Below, in pieces: positions 25,323-33,926 of a stretch of DNA of 64,000 bases. Where the stretch lies: NCBI RefSeq assembly GCF_018736105.1, contig NZ_CP076135.1, positions 5,206,001 through 5,270,000 on the forward strand, read 5' to 3'. The position numbers and the translations under genes were made by a program. The DNA is from Bradyrhizobium sediminis (lineage in GTDB: Bacteria > Pseudomonadota > Alphaproteobacteria > Rhizobiales > Xanthobacteraceae). The notes beneath the pieces are model-generated. The model saw nothing but the letters and a program-made list of their open reading frames with translations. It had not been told where the DNA came from and searched no databases. How positions within the stretch are numbered: position 1 is the stretch's first letter; the number at the start of each line of letters is the position of its first letter.

Positions 25323-25871
25323 TTGGCAGATATCGAATGGGGAACGAACTACGCAGACTATGCGACCAAGCAGGCCGACAAGTCTCCCGACGAAGGTGCG
25401 CGAAGCCAGATTTACTCCGCAGCATTTGCAGAAATTGCGCAATCGAATCTAAGCCAGCGCGGCATTCGTCTTTCAGACAATCCTACGCCGGCCGAGCAAG
25501 CGCAGCAGCTTCGAAAGTCGATCGGCTCCGATCTCCTGAAGAGTCTTGCCAACAAAAATCTCGACAGCCAGATGGAGGTCCTCCATGGCCTCAGGTCGGC
25601 CGGCATCGCGCCGGTGCAAGCCGCTCAAGACGTCGCCTGGGTGATCGGGAAATTCAAACGTGTTGACCCAAGAACGATAGCTGCAGCCGATCCGCTCACG
25701 AAATACCGCTTTCAGGACGACGAAAAGCGGGCCATGGCCATCCTGCTAGACGATTTCTATCTGAGCAAGGGATGGACGATGGAGAAGCAAATCCAGCCTT
25801 GGGAGACGCAGCCGGCAACGCACGTTGCCCACTTCATTGCCTTGGTCGTCGAACATAATCCACATCTCTGA
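25323..25871 (+). CDS. Hypothetical protein, 182 residues
   Basis: I do not recognise the family. The start is TTG with a strong GAGGAGG 7-8 bases upstream. There is no signal peptide or membrane segment. The protein is mostly polar and predicted helical (QAQQLRKSIGSDLLKSLANK). Codon use is less GC-biased than in the neighbouring operons. The next gene starts 18 bp after its stop, so the two are probably co-transcribed. Both lie in the segment bracketed by tRNA-Arg and its partial copy, which suggests acquisition together. Confidence 0.7.
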   Translation: MADIEWGTNYADYATKQADKSPDEGARSQIYSAAFAEIAQSNLSQRGIRLSDNPTPAEQAQQLRKSIGSDLLKSLANKNLDSQMEVLHGLRSAGIAPVQAAQDVAWVIGKFKRVDPRTIAAADPLTKYRFQDDEKRAMAILLDDFYLSKGWTMEKQIQPWETQPATHVAHFIALVVEHNPHL

Positions 25872-25889
25872 TAGATCGCGGGACAGATC

Positions 25890-27005
25890 ATGAACCGTTT
25901 CATTCGAGTCATTTGCATCAGCTGCATCAGCGCTCTCACGTTCGGCGCGGCAGGAAAATCGATCGCGGCTTCCGACAAGAAATGCCTGGAAAGCCCGCGG
26001 CTGAAGGATTTGCTGAAGATTTACGACCTCAACAAGGACGGCTGCATCGATCAGAGCGAACAGGATTTGATAAAGCGGGACGCCGGTATTCTGCCGGCCG
26101 AACCTCCGCCCCCAAAGGTCGCCAAGCGTGAGCCCTATCGGCCGGCGCCGGTTCTCCTGGTCCGGGATGCCCACCCCGCCAACGCCTTTTTGGACGGAGG
26201 AAGCAAGGTATCCGATGCCGGTGCTTTGTTTTCTTACACGAGCGACAATGCCACCAGCACAAGCACCTGGGCGGCCAAGGGATCGGTGGTGACCGGATTT
26301 GTCTGGGACAGGGAGGCAAAGCTCGATGAAATCAAGAACGGGTACGTCTCGAGAATCGCCTTTCTGACGGGGATCGAATTCGACCGTACGTTTCAGAATA
26401 AGACCGCGTCCGATAGTGGGTCCACCTCGGCGAAGGCCGGCTTTGAGATCGAGCGATTTGGCGGCGCCGATAGCGGACTCTTGCGTCAGTACTTCAAGGC
26501 CGACATGGTCTATACGACCGATTTTGACGGCAAGGCGAGCGTCTACGGATTTCAATCTTATTGGCAGCCGATGTTCCGCAATGGCCCGATCGGAAAAACC
26601 ACTCAAATCGCAGACAAGATCTGGTTTGGATTTCGTCCGACCCTTGCGGCCGACTATTATCACGTGTCTGACAACGGAACCTTCAAGGCTCTCACCCCGG
26701 GAGAGGATTATCTGTGGCTGGGCACCAAGATCGCAGCGAGCCTGAGTTTCGACTACGAATATCTGAAGTCGCTTACGTTCGCCGCGAAGTACTTCTATTT
26801 GGCGGAAACCCTGAAAGCCCCGCAGCATCGGGACATCAATTATGTTCAGATCAGCGCACTTTACGATCTCGTCAAAGACATGCTTTCGCTTGAAGCACGT
26901 TACACATACGGCAACACGCCGCGAACGTTAGCTCGTCAGAACGAGTTTTATGCCGGGTTGACCGTTAAGCTGGGCGATCTTCCGGCGTCACCTACCTCGA
27001 ACTGA
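25890..27005 (+). CDS. Exported protein with an EF-hand and a beta-barrel-like domain
   Basis: The 371-residue protein has a signal peptide (ending GKSIAAS). A single canonical EF-hand loop, DLNKDGCIDQSE, lies near residue 50; its Asp/Asn/Asp/Asp/Glu positions fit Ca2+ binding. A Pro-rich linker follows, then about 280 residues of alternating aromatic/polar strands (KLDEIKNGYVSRIAFLTGIEF, ASLSFDYEYLKSLTFAAKYF) ending in EFYAGLTVKLG, which looks like an outer-membrane beta-barrel. I do not know a named family. The composition is less GC-rich than the region average. It probably forms an operon with the upstream hypothetical gene. A Ca2+-responsive outer-membrane protein is a guess. Confidence 0.7.
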   Translation: MNRFIRVICISCISALTFGAAGKSIAASDKKCLESPRLKDLLKIYDLNKDGCIDQSEQDLIKRDAGILPAEPPPPKVAKREPYRPAPVLLVRDAHPANAFLDGGSKVSDAGALFSYTSDNATSTSTWAAKGSVVTGFVWDREAKLDEIKNGYVSRIAFLTGIEFDRTFQNKTASDSGSTSAKAGFEIERFGGADSGLLRQYFKADMVYTTDFDGKASVYGFQSYWQPMFRNGPIGKTTQIADKIWFGFRPTLAADYYHVSDNGTFKALTPGEDYLWLGTKIAASLSFDYEYLKSLTFAAKYFYLAETLKAPQHRDINYVQISALYDLVKDMLSLEARYTYGNTPRTLARQNEFYAGLTVKLGDLPASPTSN

Positions 27006-27059
27006 TTTTGCGGGACAGATTTCCTGCGCAACTGGCCGACTTGCTACGGAACCTTGTTG

Positions 27060-28025
27060 CTACGCCTTGATATTGTTCTCGCGCACCACCTGGCCCCAGA
27101 TGCTGACCTGTTTGGCGAAGAAAGTGCCGAAGTCCTTGGCGTCGGCCAGCACCAGGGTCATCTGCTGGGTCTCGCGCAGCTGCGCCGCCACGGCCGGCTC
27201 GCTCAGAATCTCCTTCACCGATTTCGCCATGCTGGCGATGACATCCGGCGGCGTGCCCTTGGGAGCGAAAATGCCCCACCAGGCCAGCGTCTCGAAATCG
27301 GGGAAGCCTGCCTCGATCGCCGTCTGGGTGTCCTTGAGCACCGGCAGCCGCTCGCGCCCCAACTGCAGGATGGGACGAAGGTTGGGCCCGAGCTGTGCCG
27401 TCACCAGCGCCGCCGATCCCGCGATCAGATCGACATGTCCGCCGAGCACGTCATTCATGGCCGGACCACCGCCGCGGTAAGGCACATGGGTGATCTCCAC
27501 GCCGGCCTTCTTGGCGAGCAGCGTCATCGCCAGATGGCCGAGGGTGCCGATGCCGACGGAAGCATATTTGACCGAGCCCGGTTTTTCCTTCGACGCCGCG
27601 ATGACGTCGGCAAAGGTCTTGAAAGGCCGGCTGGCGTTCGCCGCAATCACATAAGGGGCGGTGCCGACCAGAAACACCGGCACCAGATCCTTCTCGACGT
27701 CGACCTGCGGCTTCTCGAGAATCGCGGGAATCACCGCGTGCGAGTCGAAGGTCACGAGAAACGACGAGCCGTCCGGCGGACTCTTGGCGACCTGGGCGGC
27801 GCCTAGCGAGCCGGCCGCGCCGGACTTGTTCTCCACCAGCACGATCCGGCCGAGCCTGGTTTGCAGGTGGGACTGCAGCACCCGGGCGAGCGCGTCGGTG
27901 GAGCCTCCCGGCGGGAATGGCACCACCAGCGTCATGTTCTTCGATGATTGCGCCAGCGCCAGCGCCGGCGCGACGGTGAAAGCGGCCGACGCCGCCAGCA
28001 TGGTACGTCGCGTGATCTTCTGCAT
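27060..28025 (-). CDS. Tripartite tricarboxylate transporter (Bug/TctC) substrate-binding protein
   Basis: The 321-residue periplasmic binding protein has a signal peptide (TMLAASAAFTVAPALALA) and the Bug-family signatures LVVPFPPGGSTDALAR and ENKSGAAGSLGA near the N-terminus, with HVPYRGGGPAMNDVLGG in the middle. Bug proteins bind small carboxylates and are often orphans in Bradyrhizobium and Bordetella relatives. No TctA/TctB membrane genes are adjacent. The cupin and RraA-like genes upstream on the same strand may be co-transcribed and act on the ligand. Confidence 0.93.
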   Translation of the reverse strand: MQKITRRTMLAASAAFTVAPALALAQSSKNMTLVVPFPPGGSTDALARVLQSHLQTRLGRIVLVENKSGAAGSLGAAQVAKSPPDGSSFLVTFDSHAVIPAILEKPQVDVEKDLVPVFLVGTAPYVIAANASRPFKTFADVIAASKEKPGSVKYASVGIGTLGHLAMTLLAKKAGVEITHVPYRGGGPAMNDVLGGHVDLIAGSAALVTAQLGPNLRPILQLGRERLPVLKDTQTAIEAGFPDFETLAWWGIFAPKGTPPDVIASMAKSVKEILSEPAVAAQLRETQQMTLVLADAKDFGTFFAKQVSIWGQVVRENNIKA

Positions 28026-28068
28026 GGCTCTCCCCTGTTGGTTGCTGCGCTCTGGTTTTTTGGCAGCT

Positions 28069-28440
28069 TTATTGATTGCCGAAGCCCGATCCGGCCTTTT
28101 TGTATTCCGGCCGCGGCGGACTGAAGATATCGAGCACGCGCGCCCCCTCCGGCCCGGCGCGCATGGTATGCGGCACGTTGCCCGGCGTGCGCCAGAAATC
28201 GCCCTTCTTCACCGCAATTTCCTCATCCCCTTGCACCCGGATCGCCGAGCCGTCCAGCAACACGCCCCACTGCTCTTCGGGGTGATGATGCAGCGTCCCT
28301 TGCGAATGCGGCGCCAGCGTCACCACCGACAGCATGGCCTGTTCGCCGGCGAAAATGCGCGTGGTGAGGCCCGGCGCGAGATCGCGAAACAGGCCGTCAT
28401 GCGGATTGTCCAGATTGTGAAACTCGTCCTTCTGACTCAT
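28069..28440 (-). CDS. Cupin domain protein
   Basis: The 123-residue single cupin has metal-ligand His residues in SQGTLHHHPEEQWGVLLDG (motif 1: HHHPEEQ) and in RTPGNVPHTMRAG (motif 2), forming one beta-barrel. Such small cupins act as isomerases, lyases or ligand sensors in catabolic gene sets. It lies between the RraA-like gene and the Bug-type binding protein gene on one strand, with gaps of a few tens of bases. No specific reaction can be read. Confidence 0.85.
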   Translation of the reverse strand: MSQKDEFHNLDNPHDGLFRDLAPGLTTRIFAGEQAMLSVVTLAPHSQGTLHHHPEEQWGVLLDGSAIRVQGDEEIAVKKGDFWRTPGNVPHTMRAGPEGARVLDIFSPPRPEYKKAGSGFGNQ

Positions 28441-28471
28441 CGTGCTTCCCTCAATGCCGGCTGCTTTTCGA

Positions 28472-29110
28472 TCAGGATTTTGCGTAAGAGCCCTGGTACC
28501 GGCCCTCGCGGATCGAGACGATGGTTTCCTCTTCGCGCTTGATCTGGGCGCGGACCGCCTCGAGCAAGGTCGATGCGATCGAGACGGGAAAGGACACCAC
28601 GCCGTCCTCGTCGCCGACCACGATGTCGCCGGGCGATATCACCGAGCCGCCGATCGAGACCGGCACGTTGATTTCGCCCGGACCGCTCTTGTAGGGACCG
28701 CGGTGAATGACCGCGCGGGCAAAGCATGGAAAGTCGGACGCGGCGAAGGCGGCGACGTCGCGGATGGCGCCGTCGATCACATAGCCCGCGGCGCCGCGAT
28801 ACTCGGCGATGTTCTTCATGATCTCGCCGACCAGCGCCCTGGTCTCGTCGCCGCCGCCATCGACCACGATCACGTCGCCCGGCCCGACCAGTTCGAGCGC
28901 CCGGTGGATGGCAAGATTGTCACCCGGCCGCGTGCGCACGGTGAACGCAACGCCCACCAGCCTGCCGCTGCGATGGAACGGCCGCAGCCCAACGGCGCCG
29001 GGCAGCCGGGCAAGGTTGTCGCTGATCACAGATGTCGGCGCGGTCCTGAACGCCTCGATCAGATCAGGCGCAGGCTTCGGCACGCTCATCATGGCCGTGG
29101 TGACGCTCAT
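28472..29110 (-). CDS. RraA-like protein (HMG/CHA aldolase superfamily)
   Basis: The 212-residue protein has the RraA fold. It shows ALELVGPGDVIVVDGGGD (substrate-binding loop), GYVIDGAIRDV (Arg/Asp of the active site) and GDIVVGDEDGVVSFP (C-terminal motif). Members include 4-carboxy-4-hydroxy-2-oxoadipate aldolases, oxaloacetate decarboxylases and the RNase E regulator RraA. The catabolic context (binding protein and cupin) favours an aldolase or decarboxylase. Alternative starts at Met 7 or 8 are possible. Automatic pipelines often call this family dimethylmenaquinone methyltransferase, which is misleading. Confidence 0.87.
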   Translation of the reverse strand: MSVTTAMMSVPKPAPDLIEAFRTAPTSVISDNLARLPGAVGLRPFHRSGRLVGVAFTVRTRPGDNLAIHRALELVGPGDVIVVDGGGDETRALVGEIMKNIAEYRGAAGYVIDGAIRDVAAFAASDFPCFARAVIHRGPYKSGPGEINVPVSIGGSVISPGDIVVGDEDGVVSFPVSIASTLLEAVRAQIKREEETIVSIREGRYQGSYAKS

Positions 29111-29517
29111 GCAGACGGCTCCCCTTTATGATTTCGGCCCGCGTTCATGCGCGCGCTCATTTGTCGGGACGGCTGCAGCATTGCCTGCTTTTGCATGCCG
29201 CCCCCGGCGCAACATCTGCAGCCTGTACCGTGGGGAGGTCAAGCTACGCTCCGAGCCTGTTTTTCAATACCTGATATTCAGGAAACCGTCGCTCGATCCG
29301 GCCGGGTGCTGGACCGAAGCCCCGGGCGCGAATTCACCGAAATCAGCAATAAAACGCTCGATTTTCGCGTGTTCCGCCCGCCGTCCGACACGCGATCTTA
29401 ACCGCAAATACATTGTCAGGCTGTATTTTTACGGTGAACCATCGTTCGCTCGGGCGCTGATCGGATGCAGCTTGCCCGGCGGATTTTGCTGCGGCGCTTC
29501 CAACGAGGCAGATACCC
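29111..29517. other. Gene-free 407 bp holding a tRNA-Arg remnant
   Basis: No gene is seen. The stretch contains the degenerate tRNA-Arg copy at 29280-29324, listed separately, and AT-richer DNA upstream of the GGDEF-EAL gene. Confidence 0.6.
29280..29324 (-). repeat. Degenerate copy of the tRNA-Arg(CCT) 5' half and leader (att-like)
   Basis: The segment matches 24935-24980 in the same orientation. AGGAAACCGTCGCTC is identical, then ATCCGGC is identical after one change. A diverged D-stem part with one deleted base follows, and then GACCGAAGCCCCG is identical. At least 37 of about 46 positions agree. The copy begins exactly at the anticodon loop and runs through the 5' end of the tRNA into its leader. 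It cannot encode a functional tRNA. Anticodon-loop breakpoints are typical of tyrosine-integrase attachment sites; no integrase gene is present. Confidence 0.7.
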
Positions 29518-31620
29518 ATGCGGGCAGAGCAGCCCAAGGCAAACCAGGCGGCCGGCGCAGGCGCGGCCACGGACGATTCATTTCAGCTGTTGTTCGATGC
29601 CAACCCGGTTCCGATGTGGATCTGGGATCACGAAACCTATCGTTTTCTCGCCGTCAACGACACCGCCGTCGCGCATTACGGCTACAGCCGCGAGCAGTTC
29701 CTGAGCATGCGGTTGTTCGAACTGAAGCCGCCGGAGGATCACGGCGAGATCCGGGAAATCGCACAGAGCGGCAATAGCTATCGGATAGGCCGGGTTACCC
29801 GGCATATCAAGGCGGATGGCGGCCTGATCGATGTGGCTATCTATGGCCGATCGCTCGACTACAGAGGCAAGCCGGCATCGCTGGTGGCCGTTGTCGATGT
29901 TACCGCACGCAAGGGCGCCGAGGACGAAGTGCGCAGCACGCGTGAGTTCCTGAGCGTCGTGATTGAAAATGTCCCGGTGTCCATCGCCGTGAAGAACGCG
30001 GCCGATCTTCGTTATGTGCTCGTCAACCGCGCCGCGGAGGAATATCTCGGCCTTTCGCGCGGGGAGATCGTCGGCAAGACCGCTCACGACCTCTTTCCGG
30101 GCTCGACTGCGGATGGCGTGGTCGCGCGCGACCGCGATCAGCTCGAGACCGAAGGTTGCGGCAGCCTGGAAGAACATGAGATCGAAACACCGCGCAACGG
30201 CATTCGGGCCGCCAACAGCAAGCGGCTGACGATCCGGGGCGTCGATGGGCAGGCCCAGTACCTGCTGGTCATGACCGAAGACGTCACTGAAAAACTCAAG
30301 GCGGAAGCCCGGATCAAGCATCTGGCTCACCACGATCCCCTGACCAACCTTCCCAACCGGGCGAGTTTCAACGCGCACCTTGCCGAGGCCATCGATCGCG
30401 CCGACGCCTCCGGCGCAAGCTTTGCCGCCCTGTGCATCGATCTCGACCGATTCAAGGAAATCAACGACGTCTTCGGCCATTCCGTCGGCGATGCGCTACT
30501 GTGCCAGGTCGCCACCCGGATGAGGGAAGTCGCCGGCAGCGCGTTCATCGCCCGCCTCGGCGGCGATGAATTCACGATCATTCTCCAGGGCAGCGACCAG
30601 CCAGAAGCCGCCGCCATCTTGGCCGATCGCCTGCGCGAAGCCATGTCGCCCGAATTCGAAATCGAAGGGCAGCGGCTGCGCGCCGGCCTGAGCATCGGAA
30701 TTGCCGTCTATCCGAGCGACGGGACCACCGCCGTGACGCTGCTCTGCAATGCCGACGCAGCACTCTATCGATCGAAGGAAGACGGCCGGGGCACCATCCG
30801 CTTCTTCGAGCCCGAAATGGACAAGCGGCTGCGGGAACGCCACGCCATTCAGCAGGACCTGCAATCGGCGGTCGCACGCGGCGAACTCGAATTGTACTAT
30901 CAGCCGCAGGCCACGATCGGCGGCGGCATCATCGGATTCGAAGCGTTGCTGCGCTGGCATCATCCCAGCCGCGGCCTGATTCCGCCAATGACTTTCATTC
31001 CGATTGCCGAGGAGAGCGGGCTGATCGTCCGGATCGGCGAATGGGTGCTGCGCGAGGCATGCCGCGAGGCGGCGACATGGCCGATTCCGCTTCAGGTCGC
31101 GGTCAATCTCTCGCCGGTGCAGTTCCGGCATGGCGACCTGCAGACCCTCGTGCACACCGTGCTGCTGGAGAGCGGGCTCGCGGCCGGCCGGCTCGAACTC
31201 GAGATCACCGAAGGGGTGTTGATCGCGGATTTCGGGCGCGCGGTTTCCGTGCTTCGCCGGCTCAAGGCGCTTGGCGTGAGGATCGCGATGGACGACTTCG
31301 GAACCGGCTATTCCTCGTTGTCCTATCTGCAGGCCTTCCCCTTCGACAAGATCAAGATCGACCAGTCCTTCATTTCCAATCTGGAGCATAATCATCAGTC
31401 CGCGGCCATCGTGCGCGCCGTGGTGAGCCTTGCGCACGGCCTCGGTCTCCCGGTCATCGCGGAAGGCGTCGAAAGCTCCGCTCAGCTGGAATTCCTGACG
31501 CGCGAAACGGTCGACGAAGTCCAGGGCTACCTGCTGGGCCGCCCCTATCCCATCAAGCACTATGCCGGAATGATCGGCCATCAGCCCGATGCCGCAATCA
31601 TGGCGGGCCGCACCGGCTGA
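29518..31620 (+). CDS. PAS-PAS-GGDEF-EAL cyclic-di-GMP protein
   Basis: The 700-residue cytoplasmic signalling protein has two PAS domains (about residues 20-130 and 145-265), a GGDEF domain with intact active site RLGGDEF near residue 347, and an EAL domain with FEALLRW near residue 474, LEITEGVL, MDDFGTGYSSLSYL and VIAEGVES. Both the c-di-GMP synthase and phosphodiesterase motifs are intact. The position of the inhibitory RxxD site before GGDEF reads AGSA, so product inhibition is not expected. There are no membrane segments, so the PAS domains probably sense an intracellular ligand or redox cue. It stands alone. Confidence 0.95.
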   Translation: MRAEQPKANQAAGAGAATDDSFQLLFDANPVPMWIWDHETYRFLAVNDTAVAHYGYSREQFLSMRLFELKPPEDHGEIREIAQSGNSYRIGRVTRHIKADGGLIDVAIYGRSLDYRGKPASLVAVVDVTARKGAEDEVRSTREFLSVVIENVPVSIAVKNAADLRYVLVNRAAEEYLGLSRGEIVGKTAHDLFPGSTADGVVARDRDQLETEGCGSLEEHEIETPRNGIRAANSKRLTIRGVDGQAQYLLVMTEDVTEKLKAEARIKHLAHHDPLTNLPNRASFNAHLAEAIDRADASGASFAALCIDLDRFKEINDVFGHSVGDALLCQVATRMREVAGSAFIARLGGDEFTIILQGSDQPEAAAILADRLREAMSPEFEIEGQRLRAGLSIGIAVYPSDGTTAVTLLCNADAALYRSKEDGRGTIRFFEPEMDKRLRERHAIQQDLQSAVARGELELYYQPQATIGGGIIGFEALLRWHHPSRGLIPPMTFIPIAEESGLIVRIGEWVLREACREAATWPIPLQVAVNLSPVQFRHGDLQTLVHTVLLESGLAAGRLELEITEGVLIADFGRAVSVLRRLKALGVRIAMDDFGTGYSSLSYLQAFPFDKIKIDQSFISNLEHNHQSAAIVRAVVSLAHGLGLPVIAEGVESSAQLEFLTRETVDEVQGYLLGRPYPIKHYAGMIGHQPDAAIMAGRTG

Positions 31621-31834
31621 GGCACAGCGCCCGGCCGTTGAATATCCTCGATAATTCCAGCGAGACGCGGGGCGCGCGTGTCCCTTTGGTCACAGGATCT
31701 GGCGAAGCTTGCGCGGGCCGCCGGAAAAATGCCCGGTTCCGGGGTGACAAGGCGGCCGATAATGGCGACAATTGGTGTAAGTTGTGTCGAGCGAATCTTC
31801 TCTTGAAAATCGTGCGTTGGGAAAATCGTCCGTG

Positions 31835-32449
31835 ATGCCGTCACGTACATCCGTGCTGCTGATCACCGCAGCCGCCGCCTGCGTCGCGCTGGCGCCGTCG
31901 CGCGCGCAGGCGCAGTGGTGGAGCCGTGCGCCGGCCGATTTCGAGGACTGCGCCGACAGGGCGGAGAAATCGCCGAGCAAGGAAGAGAAGGCCGCCAAGC
32001 TCTCCGAGTGCCATTCGAAATTCGCCGGCCGGCGCAAAGTGGGCGGCGGCTACACTTATTTCGATTTCATGCAAAACCGGCACTTCGACATCGCAGGACC
32101 CAACCCGACGCCGGAAGAGCAGAAGAAGATCGACGAGCAATATATCGTCTATCTCGACCAGGAGCGGCGCAGCACCATCGCCGCCGCCGCCTTCACCGCC
32201 AAGCAGCAGCAACAGTTGCAGCAGGCCTCGCTGAGGACCGAAACCGGAAAGGTGCCGGTGCCGCGCCAGAGTCCCGCCAAGCAACAGGCCGCAACGGGAG
32301 ACCTGAGGTCTGGCGACCTGAGGTCACGGACCAGAGCCCCCAATTGCGCGAAAGGCTCGTTCTCCTGCGAGTGGCCGCGGCTCTCCGGGGGCCTCAACGA
32401 TATCAAGAAGCTGTTCAGCCCGTCGCCGAACCGGGCCAAGCGCAGCTGA
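31835..32449 (+). CDS. Secreted hypothetical protein, 204 residues
   Basis: The signal peptide LLITAAAACVALAPSRAQA is followed by a mature part with two Cys near the start (FEDCADRAEKSPSKEEKA, SECHSKFAGRR). A Gln-rich helical stretch (TAKQQQQLQQASL) and a duplicated DLRSGDLRS follow, then two more Cys (NCAKGSFSC) near the C-terminus. I do not recognise a family. ATG 31835 was chosen because the signal peptide begins there. It is convergent with the CAP-domain gene, with 10 bp between the stops. Confidence 0.7.
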   Translation: MPSRTSVLLITAAAACVALAPSRAQAQWWSRAPADFEDCADRAEKSPSKEEKAAKLSECHSKFAGRRKVGGGYTYFDFMQNRHFDIAGPNPTPEEQKKIDEQYIVYLDQERRSTIAAAAFTAKQQQQLQQASLRTETGKVPVPRQSPAKQQAATGDLRSGDLRSRTRAPNCAKGSFSCEWPRLSGGLNDIKKLFSPSPNRAKRS

Positions 32450-32459
32450 CGACATCGCC

Positions 32460-32897
32460 TCAATCCGTAATCACCATCGCCCAGAATTTCCGGTACGGCG
32501 ACCTGGGGTTGGCGACCGAGGCGACGCCGACGCGGCGCGCGCCGGGCATCAGCAGATTCTCGCGATGGCCGCGCGAAGCCTTCCACTCCTTCAGCATTTC
32601 GGAAAACGCCAGAAATCCGGCGCCGATATTTTCCGCGGCCCGCGATTTGCGTAACGGCGCCACGCGCGAGGAAAACTGGCCGCCGACGCTGTGGGTGATG
32701 GTGCCGCTCGCGGCCATCGCCTGCGCCTGCTTCAGCGCGACCGCGGCGAGCCGGCCGTCCGCCCTGACCACGGATAATCCGTTGGCCCGACGGTAGGCGC
32801 TGATCTCGCTGGCATAGTCGCCAGCGGCCGCCGTGGCGGCGAAGCCCAGGCCGAAGCCGAGCGCGAGCAGCAGCCTCATTCGCAAACGCACCGGCAT
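32460..32897 (-). CDS. CAP/SCP domain extracellular protein
   Basis: The 145-residue secreted protein has a signal peptide (RMRLLLALGFGLGFAATAAAG) and a compact CAP domain: the first helix YASEISAYRRANGL, the central TITHSVGG, ENIGAG with the Glu of the CAP cavity, and HRENLLMPGARRVGVA. Bacterial CAP proteins are poorly understood. It is followed on its 5' side, 4 bp away, by another small secreted protein gene, so the two are probably co-transcribed. Confidence 0.85.
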   Translation of the reverse strand: MPVRLRMRLLLALGFGLGFAATAAAGDYASEISAYRRANGLSVVRADGRLAAVALKQAQAMAASGTITHSVGGQFSSRVAPLRKSRAAENIGAGFLAFSEMLKEWKASRGHRENLLMPGARRVGVASVANPRSPYRKFWAMVITD

Positions 32898-32901
32898 GCC
32901 G

Positions 32902-33123
32902 TCAATGCGCGTGGATCCGCTTCGCCCGGCGCGGCGGCGCCGGTTTGGGATAGAGCACGACCGGCGCAGACACCGTCCGCGCGGCGCGGCTCGCCTGCAG
33001 CCGCGCGTCATATCCCGGCGAGGGTGTTGCGGTCGGCGGCACGGCGATGGCCGGCGCTGCAGACGCGAGGCCGCCGAGCACCACCAGCGCGGCGATGGCG
33101 GATTTTACGTAAAATCGTTTCAT
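32902..33123 (-). CDS. Small secreted hypothetical protein, 73 residues
   Basis: Signal peptide (YVKSAIAALVVLGGLASAAPAIA) and a short Pro/Arg/Lys-rich tail ending RAKRIHAH. It lies 4 bp upstream of the CAP-domain gene on the same strand and probably shares its transcript. No family recognised. Confidence 0.6.
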   Translation of the reverse strand: MKRFYVKSAIAALVVLGGLASAAPAIAVPPTATPSPGYDARLQASRAARTVSAPVVLYPKPAPPRRAKRIHAH

Positions 33124-33316
33124 GTCGTTTCTCCCGGATCGGGCGAGTCTCGCGCCGGATCATCGCCATTTCAAGGCAGCGCCATCTCGCGGCCGGATCG
33201 CGATCGATCTTCACCGCACCGCCCCGCACGGCAAGCTCGGCGCCTCCTCGCCTTGTAACCGTCATGGCGCGCCGTTATGTTCGACACCGGGCAGGCACGC
33301 GGCAGGAGAGAGAACC

Positions 33317-33880
33317 ATGGGTTTACTCGACGTACTCAACGGCATGCAGAACGGCCCGCGCGGCCCCAGCAATCCCAATGCACAAGACAAGGGCGGGATG
33401 TCGCCGATCACCATGGCGATCCTGGCCCTGCTCGCCTACAAGGCCGTCAAGCATCTCGGCGGCAGCAAGCCCAATGCTGCGCCGGCGCCGGCCCCCTCGC
33501 CCAATACGACCAATGCCGGCCTGCCCGGCGGTGGAGGTCTTGGCGATCTGCTGAAGGGCGGACTGGGCGGCCTGCTCGGCGGCGCCGCCGCCGGCAGCGT
33601 GATCTCGGGCGGGCTCGGCGACCTGCTCAAGCAATTCCAGCAGAACGGCCAGGGCGAAGCCGCCGATTCATGGGTCGGCAGGGGTGAGAACAAGCCGATC
33701 GCGCCGGGCGATCTCGGCAAGGCCCTGGGCGTCGATCAGATCAATACGCTGGCGTCGCAGACCGGCTTGTCGCGCGACGAACTGCTGAGCGGCCTCAGCC
33801 AGTATCTGCCCGGCGTGATCGACCAATTGACGCCGGACGGACGGCTGCCGACGGAGAACGAATTGTCGGAACGGATCTGA
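33317..33880 (+). CDS. YidB family protein (DUF937)
   Basis: The 187-residue protein opens with MGLLDVLNGMQNGP. A hydrophobic helix (SPITMAILALLAYKAVKHLGG), a Gly-rich linker and the conserved DUF937 C-terminal half (DSWVGRGENKPIAPGDLGKAL ... GLSRDELLSGLSQYLPGVID) follow. YidB-like proteins are widespread in proteobacteria and of unknown function. The ATG at 33317 has GGAGAGAGAA upstream; the open frame extends further but without family support. Confidence 0.85.
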   Translation: MGLLDVLNGMQNGPRGPSNPNAQDKGGMSPITMAILALLAYKAVKHLGGSKPNAAPAPAPSPNTTNAGLPGGGGLGDLLKGGLGGLLGGAAAGSVISGGLGDLLKQFQQNGQGEAADSWVGRGENKPIAPGDLGKALGVDQINTLASQTGLSRDELLSGLSQYLPGVIDQLTPDGRLPTENELSERI

Positions 33881-33926
33881 CGCCGGCGTTTTGCCCTTCT
33901 GCTTTTTCTAGAAAAGGACGACAGCC

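Noticed and set aside
29280..29324. A second functional tRNA-Arg gene
   Set aside because: Only the 5' half and leader are present. The D-arm is mutated with a deleted base, and there is no T arm or 3' acceptor strand.
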